Source: Papaver somniferum
Taxonomy: Eukaryota > Streptophyta > Magnoliopsida > Ranunculales > Papaveraceae
Direction of reading: 5' to 3'
Assembly: GCF_003573695.1 (NCBI RefSeq)
Contig: NC_039366.1
Coordinates: 157,517,072 to 157,581,071, forward strand
DNA length: 64,000 nucleotides
Below the pieces are notes generated by a model, which saw nothing but the letters and a program-made list of their open reading frames with translations, had not been told where the DNA came from and searched no databases. Every line of letters begins with the position of its first letter. Positions within the stretch are counted from its first letter, which is position 1. Below, piece by piece: positions 32,500 to 44,856 of the stretch. The position numbers and the translations under genes are program-made.

Positions 32500-33453
32500 T
32501 TTTTTTTTTATTTCTCCCACAACCGACCACCACCTTCACCCCCCCTCTCATCTTCACGCCGAGCAAGAGCAGCAGGAGAAAATTCGCCGGTCTTCCACCC
32601 GTCGGCGCCGTTAGCTCGTCGTCCGGCCAAATTCCGGCCGGCGCCGACCAGGTACGTGCAATTTTTTTTTCAAAGTTTGCTGATTTCATGAGATTTTCAT
32701 GCTTCCATCATGTTAAAATTATATACATGGGTATATGTTGATGTGATTTTTGTGGAAAAACCCTTATTTATTAAACGTATGTTCGTTCGATCGTTAGTTT
32801 TGAAAACTAATAAAAACCCCTGATTTATGGGAGATTTTTTATATATATATGGACTTAGGTCCAGTGATAAAACTTAGTGTATGAGATTTCATGTGAACCA
32901 AGATTTTACCTTAATAGATGTGAGCTTTCACAAAACCGAAATAAACCCCGTTTTAGAAGACGATGCTCATTCGAGGAAAATATATATATATTTTTATGTA
33001 TGTGAACTTATGTCCAGTGATAAAACTTTATTTATGAGCTTTCATGAGAATTAGTATTTTATCACAATAGGTGTGAGCTTTCACAAAACTAGCATAAACC
33101 TTCGTTTTTAATAAAACGCTAATACGAAGGAAAATAGATTTTTTTTTATATATATATGTAGCCGTGACATATTTTATATGAAACATGATGACATATTTTA
33201 TTCACATGGATTTGTTCTTATTAGATAAATTCTGAAAATTTATATGAAGAAATTGCATTAATTATTGTTTTGTAAAATCAAGACATGGGTTTTGAGTAAC
33301 CTTTAAACTATACAACTTATTTGTCATGAATTCATTTCTTATTGTAAATATCATAGTTCAGTTGTGCGAATGTTCACATTATGAAAATTATGTACATGAT
33401 TTTATGAGAAAATCATTTTCCATGAACTAATGAAGTGTTGTTCGTTATTGCAG
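32500..33453 (+). promoter_or_regulatory. leader exon and first intron of the antisense mobile-domain gene
   Basis: A C-rich stretch (32516-32651) with phrases like CCACCACCTTCACCCC and CGCCGGTCTTCCACCCGTCG looks like a plant 5' UTR. It ends CCGACCAG at a strong donor (GTACGTGC, GT at 32652). The intron-like AT-rich stretch ends TTCGTTATTGCAG, so the exon resumes at 33454. E-G, the relative at the right edge, lacks the leader exon (the equivalent of about 32445-32775 is deleted) but keeps the flanks. Promoter position is not resolved. Confidence 0.55.
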
Positions 33454-33603
33454 GTTTCAAGGAACGAATTGATTTCGTGTGTTAACTCTTGTATTGCAAC
33501 CACTATTGTTAGTGAAATTGAAAGAGGTAAGAGTTCAAGATTTACCGTTTATAGACACCGGCGTTTTAATTAGCATGATTCCATCATCTTATTGAATTCG
33601 CGG

Positions 33604-36600
33604 ATGACTGAAACATTGTGTGGATTCCACAGCAGCTTTGCGAGGATGTCTGATTCTCCAGCCAATGACGCTTCCAGAGATGAAAGGTGTGCAAATGATG
33701 ATATCTCCATAGAGGAAACATGCACGGATGAGACTTCCGTTGGTGAGGAAGACGAAACACCTAGAGTCAAGAATGTCCCAAACATAGATGACGCTTTCTT
33801 TGAGGTTCTGGAGCCCGAAAATCTTCTCAAGTCCCCGGTATATCGCCTTCTGATCAATCCCAGGACGGTCACTCAAAAGAAATTGGTGACTCCTCGTGCT
33901 GCTATTCGGTTCTGTCTAAGAGGACTATTCCAGGCTTCAATGATTGAATTCAAGCTTTCTCGACGCCCCTTAGAGAAGTTCTCGGGATGGTCTAGACACA
34001 TGCTAGGATTTCCTCGTGTTAGAGCTATGCTGGATAAAACACAAATTACCAGGGCCGTTCAAACATATGGAGATTTGTATATCTTTCATGACGCACGAGG
34101 TATTGTAACTCTTCTTGCTCGCTGGTGCATCCCAACTCACACGTTTATATGCAGCTGGGGAGAGTTCAATATTACCTTGAAAGATGTAGTTGCTTTATTG
34201 CATCTTCCAATTATAGGTAACTTTCCTGAAGAACTTTGGACAGCGGAAGAGAAAGCAGTTTCCAAAACTTTAACAGTTGAGATGGAGAGAATCAACAAGG
34301 TTTTTGGTAAAGGTTGTTACGCTCATTGGTTGACACATTGGTGGCCACGAGACGTCCCTCTTGATGAAACCGATGGTATGTTGTCTATTGCTGCTTTCTT
34401 GTGCTTATGGCTATCTAGGGATGTGTTTGAAGATGCCGGTACCTTGTTGAAGCCGTTTGTAATTCCTTCCGCTATTAAGCTGGCTAAAGGTGAACAACTT
34501 CCGCTAGGTAGCTTATTCTTGGGATCTTTATATTCTAACCTGGACTCTTTAGTCGTAGACTCCAGTGTTTCGAACGGCTTCATGAATATTGAATGCTATG
34601 CCAACACGATATTTCTCCAAGCTCTGATTTGGGAGCGTTTCGGAAACTATGCACCCATTCCCCGTAGTGTCTTACAAAGTATGAACTCTGCTGATGCTCG
34701 ACGTATATTCCATGAGAAAGACAACGCTAGGATTATGCGCTGGTCTACGAAGCAAATTCAGTCCAAGACTCGCTTCATCGACGTATTAGATGACGAGTCT
34801 GAGTTCAACTTCCGTCCTTGGGTGGTGGTTCCTCCTCACGTTTCTCAATTGAAGACTTTCAATGCTGGAGAAAGTAAGTATTTGAAATCCGGTGCTGATT
34901 TGAGTGATGGCGAAAGATCTTTCATGCTGAGTTGTACTCCCAATCACATAATATCAGCAGCGTATGAAGATTTTTCGGTGCAGGAGTATAATATTGACAG
35001 AACCGCCCGTCAGATGGGTATGGACCAATGTGTTCCAACCTTCAGTAGGAGAAGACCATCATCGAAACAACTTAATACTTGTTTAGATCACACACGTGAT
35101 GAAGGGAGCTCCTATTGGTTCCCTTATATTGATCGAACCACGTACGTGACTCCAGGTTATATGGAATTCTGGGATCAGCAGCTTGAGCGTCTTAATGATT
35201 ATGTGACGGCCTCCCAACCTTTAGTGAAGGATCCCCCTTCTTCTGAGATGAGTGCCTCTCGTCCCATACTCAGGAATATTTCTGGTGGTGACAAACGAAA
35301 GACATCTCCAGGAGGTTCACCAGTATGTATTCTTTTGCATATTCCTCATACAACTCGTATAATCGTCTTTAATTACTACATAAATTTCTTTTGCAGGAGG
35401 GTCGTGCTGTGAGACCTCAAATTGAAGTGAATTTCTCAGAAGCGGAGGCAATTTCCCACGGTGGAGAAGGCAGGAGCAGAATTGCAAGTTGTTTCCCAAC
35501 ACCATAAAGTCCCCAGTCGCCTTTTTGGTGAGTTGTTGATATTTTTCGCTGTGACTTCTTCCATCCGCATTATCAGGATCTCAAAATCAATATTTGTTAT
35601 TTGGTTACAGGACTTTGCTCCGTCTAGTATTGACGGTCTTCGATTATCTGCTGATGGGCAGACGACTTCTGATTTGAGCTTTGAAGAAGAAGTCACCGTG
35701 AGTAATTTCCTTTACCATCAGACATAAAAGTTTCATGTAAAGATGCTAATTACTTGATAATATGTCCAGGAGGATGTCATCATGGAGGCAGAAAGTGCTG
35801 ATGTTCGACCTTCCCATGAGAATATAGATGAAGGCGCTTCCCAAGATTCGGAGCCAAATAGAAGTAATGAACCCCTTGTCGTTAATACAGACGATCATAA
35901 TTCCTCGAGTACTTCGGAGACCTCCAAAGTAAGTATATACCCTGTACCCTCTTCATAGAAGTATGAAAGTGCTGATTTGTGAATGAATGAATGAGAATCT
36001 ATGTGTATATATGAAAAAACTTGGTCGAACTTCGTCGTCAGAAAATTCAAAACCCAGTTTTTTACCAAAAACGCCGTAAAATCTTCATCTAGAGTCGTAT
36101 TTTCAATATCTGCATATGTATCCTCAAGCCCAGGAAATTTCCAAGATTATCAAAGAAGCTTTTTAAGTTTTGAGTACGTTTAGGGACTGAAAAAGACGAA
36201 ATAGTAAACTTCCAGGAGACTTTCAGAACTTTTTCAGATTGCATGTTGCCCGATGTTTTGACCACAGCTCCTAGCTCGTTCTCCCAATTTCCATGAAATG
36301 TTTACATGTTGTAGAGGACTTCCATATGAAGATAATGGTATATGACCCAACTCTAGACTCCATACCAATTGCTCCCAGTTCGTCATTGAACACAGGGCAG
36401 TGTAAAATTTCTTCAGTTGAGTTTCTTTGAAAACGTGTACCATGACTTTGATGATACTTGTATACGTCTTAGATGCATGATAAGGAACTTAGATGATGTT
36501 AGTTCACTTACTTTCTTAATTTTATAATCGTATTGGATTTCCATTCTTGAATCATTCTAATCCCATGTAATCTTCGCATTAGGTGCCGAATAACAAAGTT

Positions 36601-37339
36601 GGGAATTATGAATCCAATAATGATGGTTTGGGCAATCCAGGAGTTGTCGGTGACAAGACTTCCATATCTGTGCCTCAAGATGATGAAGCGCTGGTCATTG
36701 ATGCCGCGGAGGTATAAGAAACTCTAATTGTGCCTCAGACGGTGGAACCCGAACCCGAAATAGCGGAAGCTACTTCTTCTGAAATTGTCTCTATGATCAC
36801 CGATGCTTCTCCAGTAATTGAGAACCATATGATAGTGCATGAGTATCCGACTGCAGGGAGTTCCTTTGATCCTCAATTTGGTGAGTTACTCCCGTATCAC
36901 CAGCTTGTTGGAGGATTTAGCGTTCCTATCGGATATGCTGCTATGTACAAGGAACTGTGGGAAATGTATGGACACATTGTTGTCACCCGGGATCCAGAAC
37001 GCAATTATTTTTTGACGAAACAAGTGGAGGCTATCTTGCGTGTCATAGATGATATCCGGATTACTTCCAGAAATGTTGTTACTCAAGATGTATTCTTTGA
37101 TTGGGAATACAACTTGAAGAATGTTGAAGATCTTGGCTTCAATCTGAAGTGGCTCCGTCAAAGACTTGAAGTTATCAGGAAATCATTAAAGGGCGATGTT
37201 CCCTTCCCTACCAGTGATGCCGTGTTGAAGAAGATGAATGAAGTTGCTGATCTAACCAGAAGCTGGAGGTGGAAAAGGGGCTCTGAAAGTCTTGGAGGAG
37301 GCAGAGGAGCAGAAATCTTTCTTCGATGGTTTTCTTTAG
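33604..37339 (+). pseudogene. Plant-mobile-domain (PMD) protein gene, antisense in E-C
   Basis: Begins at ATG 33604 (MTETLCGFHSSF). The large exon to 35322 encodes 573 residues: an acidic N-terminus, then the PMD core at residues 133-210 (MLGFPRVRAMLDK, ARWCIPTHTFICSWGEFNIT, LKDVVALLHLPIIG) and the Trp-rich AHWLTHWWPRDVP region near 238. PMD proteins are nuclear; host relatives act in silencing and meristem maintenance. Likely introns: 35323-35396 (GTATGT...TTTTGCAG), 35528-35610 (GTGAGT...TTACAG), 35698-35769 and 35929-36582. Exon 6 encodes the C-terminal MYKELWEMYGHIV helical part. Damage: the reading frame does not join cleanly at 35527/35611, TAA at 36715-36717, and a frameshift near 37257 before the natural end EEQKSFFDGFL. 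The role in the element is unknown. Confidence 0.75.
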
Positions 37340-37627
37340 TTTCCTTTCCATAATCCCATGAATTTCTGAACTTCTGTGAGAGATATGAGATCATTTGGGT
37401 TTTGATTTTGATAGTGTTGAGTCTATGACTGAGGATTTTCTTTTGATTTGATAGAGATTTTCTTTAAGTAAAGTGAACTGAATTTTGATAAATTGTTGAA
37501 TTCAAATACTGATTGCAAGTATTGCAAACGTTTTGGAGGAATTGAAATACAATGAAAGAAAATCCTAAATGCCAAATCCAGACGTGATGAGTGCTCAAAC
37601 GCCCAGTACCTCAAATGTCTAATAATT

Positions 37628-37990
37628 TCAGACAAATGCCTTAAGCCAATTCTCGTGAATTACTGGCAGGGTTCTGCCATCTGTGTTGATCAATTTGTAG
37701 TATCCTCCAGTTATGGACTTAGCAACCATAAATGGTCCTTCCCAATTGGAGCTCCTTGCAGATGGAGATCTCTTAGTTTCCTTGAGAACCAAATTCCCTT
37801 CCTGAATTTGTTCGGCTTGTATTCGCCTTGAATATCTTGCTGATTCCATGGTTGTGGCATATGGACACTCATGTAGAGGAGAGTACCCAGCATACTGTCT
37901 GTCGTGCTTAGCCAGGTCTTCAGCAATAAACCTTTGATAGAATGATCAACTTGGAGAGCTCTGATCCAACCATTGGGTATAATATTCGAG
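37628..37990 (-). pseudogene. E-C integrase C-terminus remnant
   Basis: The minus strand reads DLAKHDRQYAGYSPLHECPY then ATTMESARYSRRIQAEQIQE, GNLVLKETKRSP, NWEGPFMVAKSITGGYYKLI and NTDGRTLPVIHENWLKAFV, stop. The GPF...GGYY.L...DG...P..N...LK pattern is the small barrel domain at the end of Tat/Athila integrases. The catalytic core (D,D35E) is absent. Frame breaks occur near 37850 and 38000. Confidence 0.8.
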
Positions 37991-38239
37991 GTGAAGTTAT
38001 CCATTCATAACTTTGGTAATTGCTAAATGTTTGGGGAGAAGTCCTTGTCAAAGTAGCATATTTGAACATTGGTAATATTGGAGCATGGAGAGGAATAAGA
38101 CTTGCCTGAGCTGAAACCTTTTGACAAAGGTATGTGGATTTTCCCAGGTTCTTGTAAGTCCCATCAAGGTTTTATCCTCCAGATGCTCAAATGGTGGGGC
38201 ATCCTCTGCGTCCTCTGACTCAAATTTGTCGGCGCGCAA

Positions 38240-38480
38240 GCGTGCTGAAAGCTTTGAGTACCCTTCCAGCATGAATCCAAGCCCTTCCAAGGATCATGTC
38301 ATATCCAGGATCTTCTCGAATTATGTAAAACTTGGTCTCAGTGCAGACCAAATTCTGTGACTTTGAGAGTAATGAAGGTATGCATCCTGGAATTCCTTCG
38401 TGGTCTCTGATTGCTATGGGAGCATGAGTAGCTCTTGTCGAGTAATGCCGCAGCTCTGAGAGTTTTCAAAGGGATGATGT
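38240..38480 (-). pseudogene. E-C aspartic protease remnant
   Basis: The minus strand holds ETKFYIIREDPGYDMILGRA then WIHA. The 'Y..ILGR.WI' flap-to-core motif is diagnostic of Ty3/gypsy proteases. The DSG active-site part is not clearly readable because of several frameshifts. RT should follow but is deleted. Confidence 0.65.
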
Positions 38481-38693
38481 TGACGGCGTACCGACATCAA
38501 CAAATGCCTTTTGAATTCATTTCCTTTAATGTGCACGGTGGTGAGCAGACCCCAGTCATACATTTCTTTGTCGGTGGCTGAAGGTTCAGGAGGTACTTCT
38601 GGAATCAGTAGGCGTTTCCAGAAACTATGTGGTTCAAGCTGTGAACATGTCTCCCCTTTGTGCTTTGACGTAGAGCAATTCGCACATGCTCTA

Positions 38694-40279
38694 TCAATGA
38701 CTGAACTGCTCCTTGACTGGTGCTTCAGAAATGGAGAAAGTCCTGACAGGAAGAGGATCTCTGTGTACTCCTCGGCTCCAAGTTAAGTTCCCTGACTCAA
38801 CCTTTTCTCTGAATATGCGTTTCAAAACTTTGCAGCTACTTGTGGGGTGATTGACGAATGTGGAATCGGCAATAACGAGGATTTTCCATGTCTTCCTCAG
38901 TTGGGTCTCTCCTGACGTATGGCAATTTGATTGCGCCATCTTGGATCCAGGCGTCTAATAGTTCGAGCACTTCTCCAATGGGGAGAGGAAAATCAGGTGC
39001 ATCATCAGGAGCATCTGTGCGTTGGCCAGGAGCCTGTGTCTCTGGTTTGTCCTTCTTTTGCGTCTTTGGAGGAGATGCAGTATGCTTGTTCGGGGATTCT
39101 GCCTTGCGCTTGCTCCCTTCAGCAGCGTTTGCAGAGGGCTGCAGGTTGTACTGCTTGTTGATCAGGCGTCTGCTTCCTCGAGTGTCACGTGATTCCTCAG
39201 TCTTTGTAGACTTTGCTCTTTCTAACAGGCAGGTGCAGTGGTTGCTGATCTCTTCGCGGCTTCGTGAAGCTCTGAGAAAGTCTGGAATCGAAGATTCTCC
39301 AATAGAGCTCTGTAAACCGGGAGCATGCCGTTGATACACAAATCTACCAGCTGCTGCTCTGTGACATTTGGGTCATGACAGTCCAGGGCCTGGACTCTGA
39401 ATCTTTTCACGTAATCATTGGGATTTCACTGACCCTCTGGAACATTCTTCCAAGATCAGAGAGAGTGACTTGCTCTGACACGAAAAAGTACTTCCTGTAG
39501 AAGGCGTTGATCATTTCTCCCCAATTGTTGATAGTCCCCGGTGCGATGTTGTTGTACCAGGTGTATGCTCTGCCTTTCAAGGATTTTGAAAACTCCTTGA
39601 GGCGAACAACATGGTTATGTTCATGCTCTCCCAAGGCTTCGAGGAACGAGAGACATGTTCTCGAGCATTGCCAGTTCCGTCATACAGAGTGAAAGTTGGA
39701 GAAATGTAACCTTTTGGAAGGGGAATCCTCTGCGTAGCGGCAGGATAAGGAGGTTGGTGACGATGGACATGTGATGTCTTGTCTTTTCCACGGTTCTCCA
39801 GAAGGCGCTCCACGTCTTCCCGAGTAATGAAATTTGATGGTTCCTTTGCTGATGAATCTGTAGCTTTGCCAGTTTCATCATCATCCACTGTATGGATTGG
39901 GATTACTTCAGGATCAGCAACATCTGAGGATTTCTCCTTCTCTTTTCCCTTTTCTTGAGTCTTCTCTGTCATCTTATCAGTAAGAGTTTTGAGATAATTA
40001 CACAGCTCCTTCTTGTAGCAGCCATGTCAGTCTGATTTTTGCGAGAGTCTCCTGCACTTTGATAAGATCAGCAATGGTAGGTGGTGGATTTCCTCTGACT
40101 TCTTCAGGGTGTCGACCGAACAGGGGATGACCTTCAGCGTGAGGAGGATTAATGTCACTACCGTCAGTGTTGGAGGCCGGAATCGTTTCCGGGATATTCT
40201 GATTGTCATTGTTGTTGTTGCTAGTACTAGAGTCGTTTGTGTTGGAACCTGTGACTAACCCAGACCTAAGACCAGCCAT
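38694..40279 (-). pseudogene. E-C gag
   Basis: The capsid-like gag starts MAGLRSGLVTGSNTNDSSTS at 40279, a few dozen bases after the primer site. A disordered Asn/Asp-rich N-terminus is followed by a stop at 39998, an acidic linker (MTEKTQEKGKEKEKSSD), and the core YPAATQRIPLPKGYISPTF. Next come the retrotransposon-gag fold (LKEFSKSLKGRAYTWYNNIA, NNWGEMINAFYRKYF, then PNDYVKRFRVQALDCHDP) and a Lys-rich tail. Last is YCRFH..QSPHK..C, the CxxH....H....C site near the protease boundary. Frameshifts near 39610, 39412, 39300 and 38870 break it. Confidence 0.85.
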
Positions 40280-40319
40280 CTTGTGAAAACGTGAGATTGC
40301 AACCGAGAGATTAATCTCC

Positions 40320-40336
40320 CACTGTGGTCACTAATC
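40320..40336 (-). promoter_or_regulatory. E-C primer binding site
   Basis: The minus strand reads GTGACCACAGTGGGAG six bases after the LTR end CACTCACA. E-F has CGACCACAGTGGGAG at the same place relative to its LTR, supporting this as the primer site region for the group. Confidence 0.7.
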
Positions 40337-43300
40337 TGTGAGTGGTGTAAAACGATTTGCTGGTTTTTACGGAATTGAAGAGTCGGTCGCGTGGAGACTC
40401 CTTGAACCGAGCGAAATGTTGAACCTCACACAGATGCACCGCAAGAAGGGAGTGCTTTAAGTTCGAGAGATCAATCTGTAAGACCCCGGCCTAAACCAAG
40501 AACAATGGTCGTTCCAGAGTCAATTCGGTCACAAGAGATGATGGGTTGATCTGTATGAGGGAAGCTGAGAAATGCGTGAGATCAATGGTGTTCTGAGATT
40601 GTAGGTGTTATGAATTCAACGTGAAAATGCTATGAATGATTGAATTTTCTCAATTGAGAGTAATTTCTGTGAGTTCGTGTAGACGAAAGATTGTCTGTAT
40701 GAACTTTGATGAGAAATTGCTCGTTTTGGCGAATGTTCTTCGATTGTTCGAAAAACCTCTGTTCTTCAATCAGGATTCAGAGACATTTTATAATGCTGGA
40801 GTTGAAAACAACATGATCCCATGAAGTGTGACAGTTGCTGGAATCAGAGAGTGGTAAATGGGGAAATCGTGTTAAAACCAATTACTCATCGTGCGGAGAC
40901 TTGGTTAACTTTCCACCCACTACTTTGCTGACTCTTCCAACTGATTGCACGACTTTATCACATTCTCGTCGTGGGTGAACACACGTGTCGTAGACCGCCA
41001 GACCAAAACCTTAGGTAATATCCTCCCATGTGACACGATTGAAATCTCGTGATTGTGGAGTCAGTTGCTGACTTTATGGGACGATGAGTCCATGTATTGC
41101 TGAGTTGAACATGATTAGCAAATGTTTCGAAACTCATGAATTTAATGTGTCTGCTGAGACGAGGTATCATTATAACCTAAAACAAGCAAAACTGTGTTGC
41201 TAAATTGTTGAATATTGGTAGTTGAACCAGTATTCTTTGATTTGAGCAAATATTGCTAGTCTGAGCGAATATTTATAATTGAATAAATATTGCTGCAGAG
41301 CTCTGGATTCAAAACCCTAGTTTTACCGAAATGATGATTTATTACAAATCAACACGGGACCGGCTAGATGGGATGACGGGTTCACCATATAACTCCCACA
41401 TGCTCGAATGAGCAAAAAATACCAAAGTCTCTTGAGGACCAGTTGGTGAAAGAATGATTAAATGCTGGTTTAATATTTTACTGAAATAATGCTCGTGTGA
41501 GCCACAAATCATAAAACCTGATGTAGAAAATATGAGGGGCCGACCAAGAGGTCATGAGACCGGCTCTTGATGGTCGTGGGACCAGTAGATGGTCGTTTGA
41601 GCGAACTTCCAATTGTTTGGAAAGAGTTCGAACCTAATATGAGCAATTGAGCAAATTAGGTTAAAATCATTAAAACATGCGGGACCAGTTGTTTGCAAGC
41701 CTCATGGTCACCCTTGGTCGGTCAAGGGGATGTGCCCGTGTCACCATAGTGTTCGTGCTTCAGTCCTGAGAATTTTGATATTTTCTGATGCACGTTTGAG
41801 CAACATTTGGAGAAAATATGCAAAATCCATGGTTTTGCTGAAACTGGCAAAAATACATGAGATGATGTAAATAATAAATAAAACATGGGATTTCAAGGTG
41901 TGGGACCGGCATGGCTAGGGCATGGCCGGCCGGCTGACAGACGCGGTCCCACATGTTTATCCCAGTTTTATGTGATTTTATGTGTTTTCTCTGATTTGAG
42001 GGAAATTTCATGAAACTGGAGAGTTTGGTGAAATTAGGGAACTCTCATGAGAGATAAAATAATAATAAAATAGGGAATGGGAGTGTGGGACCGGCATGGC
42101 TAAGGCATGGTCGGTCGGCCATGAGCGCGGGTCCCAAGCCACTCTTCCCAATTTTATGTAATTTTTGATGATTTTAGCTAACTTTCATAAAATCAAAAGG
42201 ATTTGTTGAAAACCAAGATATTTTGTTGAAATCAGGGAATTTTCATGAAATCAGGAAACAAAACACCAAATAATAATAAAATAATAGGCGTGTGGGACCG
42301 CTAGGTCATGGCCGGCCGGCTAGAGCCCGGTCCCACAAGTTTTCCCTAATTTTTTAATATTTTCTATAACTTTAGAGAAAATACATGAAATTAGGTAATT
42401 TTAGGGAAAATTCATGAAATCAAGGGAATTTTCATAATTTAAGAGGAAATAATAAATTATTGGGACGTGAGGTGTGGGACCGGCTACGGCCCAGGCACGG
42501 CCGGCTGGTGCTCGGTCCCACGACCTCTTTCCCTAATTTTATTATTTTTTGATGAAATCATGTGATTTTAGAGAAAAATACATGAAATTAGGTGATTTTA
42601 GGGAAAATTCATGAAATCAAGGGAACTTTCATAATTTAAGAGGAAATAATAAAATAATGGGGCGTGAACTGTGGGACCGGCCACGGCCAAGGCATGACCG
42701 GCCGGTCGGCGGTCCCGCGACACCTTTCCCTAATTTTATTATTTTTTGATAAAATCATGTGATTTAGATAAAAATACATGAAATTAGGTAATTTTCATGA
42801 TTTTAGGGAAAATTAGTAAAATATGATAAAAAATATAAAATTGGGCGTGGGACTGGTCACGGCATGACCGACCGGTTGGTGAGCCCAGTCCTCTGGTGCC
42901 TCTGCTAATATTTTTACTATTTTTCCTTCCTATTTTGCATAGGTTCCTCGTTCATTCGTATTTTCCGAAATGTTCGTTTGCGCATTCAAAATGCTGGTCC
43001 GTGCATTATTTGTTAAGTACACTTGCACCATTTTTGTCAGGGCTTATTCGATGCTTAGATGCCTGTTTCGTTGAATATTTATTACTAACCTGTGGAATTC
43101 TGCTGGGAAGAACCACAGATTGAAGTAACGAAATATAATAAGGAATCGTAGAATATTGCTGAATATTCAAGCGATTAATTGACGACTCGTAGAATATTAC
43201 TGGATATTCAGACGATGGCTCGTAGAATATTGTTGGATATTCAGACGATTTAAGATAATTAATTGCCGGCTCTATACTAGAAGGGTTTCCTGTCTAGGAG

Positions 43301-43810
43301 CATTAATTATCTGAAGGTTGAGCAATATGAACTTGCTGGAGTGTCATATTCCTCTTGCAAATTAGGGGAAAATCTGGTTACATGCCGAAGACGTTGTCGC
43401 TCTATACTAGCAGACATGCTGTCTAGGAGCCGCCCAATCTTTCGATTCTATACAGTATGAGATGTGTCGTGGCCTCAGCTGAGAGACTGCACATCTTCAT
43501 ATTCTCTGAGAGACTTTCTCCATCAGAGGTGGCATGAGCTTTCATGCACAGAGACATGAGTCTCGATACTCATCCGATTGCCGGATTCCGAGTAATTACC
43601 GAAATTGCTCAGTATTCATGAGATGTGTTGTGGCCTCAGCTGAGAGACTACACATCTACACGTACTCTGAGAGACAGCCTTCTCAGTCAGAGATTTATGA
43701 CATGAGCTTTCATGCTTTAATGAGAGACATGAACCTCAATACTCATCCGGTTGCCGAATTTGGAGTATAGTTTTACAATTCTACCCTTTGTCGAAAATCC
43801 ACCATCTACA
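40337..43810 (-). repeat. E-C 5' LTR
   Basis: 3474 bp. Relative to the other LTR it lacks about 190 bases (equivalent to 29545-29735) but keeps about 105 bases lost from that copy (42380-42485). It has six GC-rich modules (41898, 42086, 42290, 42471, 42671, 42845), the two CTAG hairpins and the 161-bp duplication (43457-43768). Flanked by GAAAC at 43811. Confidence 0.9.
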
Positions 43811-43854
43811 GAAACTTGAAGTTTTCGTATATGAGATGAAAAAGAATTTCCGCC

Positions 43855-44856
43855 TGTAGATGGTGAAATTTGGATAAGGAGAAAAAGTGTCATTTCAAGA
43901 CCATAGACAAAATTCAACTCTCACGAGAGATATTAAGCCCTTGGCCCTCAAGGCATTCTTAGCGACGATTTCTAGTATACGTCCCCGCGAGACACTGCTG
44001 GTCGTGATACTGTGACTCCTAGTGCACATCCTCGATGAGATACTGCTGGTCACGTAGGTTCTGTAGAGCGTAAAACGTCCCCGACGGACTTATAAACCAG
44101 AACAACCACAATTCCAGAATGTCATCGCGAAGCGCAACTGATTGTGATGCCATGGTTCCTAGTATACATCCTCGAGAAGATACTGCTGGTCATATAGGCT
44201 CTGTAGATGCGTAAAGACGTCCCCGGCGGACTTATGACCCAGAGCGGAGATATGCATGCCTCCTGTAAGCACGACTCATCCTATTTGAGATGAAGGACTG
44301 ATTCCTAGTACATTATCGCGAGATATACTGGTCATGTCTGCTCTAAGATCTGACTCGACTTACTGAGGTTTCCGAATAACTCCTAGGACATCCCCACGAG
44401 ATACATTGGTTATTCTACCTCCGGGCCCTTTCGACAGACTCCTAGAACATCCTTTTGAGATACACTGGTCTTATTGGCCCATTATATGGATATACAATTG
44501 ATTCCTAACACATCTCTACAAGATACGCTGGTCAAAGACAAGTGCGCCAAAGTCTCGCAGAGGTATTAATCGGGAATACAAATCCTTTTGTCTCTTTCCA
44601 GGGCGAGTCCCAGCTGACCACAGAAAGATTCGGATCCGTTAAGAAAATCTTCGGAGATATTTTTGATTCGTCTGCAAAATCTCAGAGATATTCAAATCTC
44701 TCTGCAAAGTCTCAGAGAGATTCAAATCTCTCGGGAAATCTCAGACAAGGATGAATATTTCAAATGGTAGGCGCGAGCCTCGTGTAGGAATCGAATCTCC
44801 TTTTCAGACTCTCCACACGAATTCTGAGGCATCCCATGCCTTTTCACGTGACTCAT
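43855..44856 (+). repeat. E-F LTR, first part, with degenerate tandem array
   Basis: Contains at least seven degenerate units (43970-44535) of the type 'CTCCTAGTACATCCCCGCGA' then 'GATACTGCTGGTC'. Units start near 43972, 44018, 44157, 44302, 44380, 44430 and 44490. From 44542 to 44754 there is a short frame with 'SAKSQRYSNLSAKSQRDSNLS', a local 24-base duplication, not a gene. Broken by E-D at 44857. Confidence 0.6.

Larger units (their letters stand above)
28603..43810 (-). mobile_element. E-C: Tat-like Ty3/gypsy element with antisense mobile-domain gene
   Basis: A 15.2 kb element in minus orientation, bounded by 3.5 kb LTRs and a perfect 5-bp duplication (GAAAC). Element order: 5' LTR (43810-40337), primer site, gag (40279-38700), protease remnant (about 38480-38240), a large deletion taking RT, RNase H and most of integrase, integrase C-terminus (37990-37628), then an antisense gene of plant-mobile-domain type (37339-32500 on the opposite strand), polypurine tract, 3' LTR (32176-28603). 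The integrase end (NWEGPF...GGYYKL..DG) and gag are of Tat/Athila type. It cannot move by itself. The two LTRs differ by a few percent plus two large indels. Confidence 0.9.

Noticed and set aside
43970..44535. Regularly repeated units as a possible CRISPR-like array
   Set aside because: Units are degenerate, spacers vary widely in length, and the context is a plant LTR.
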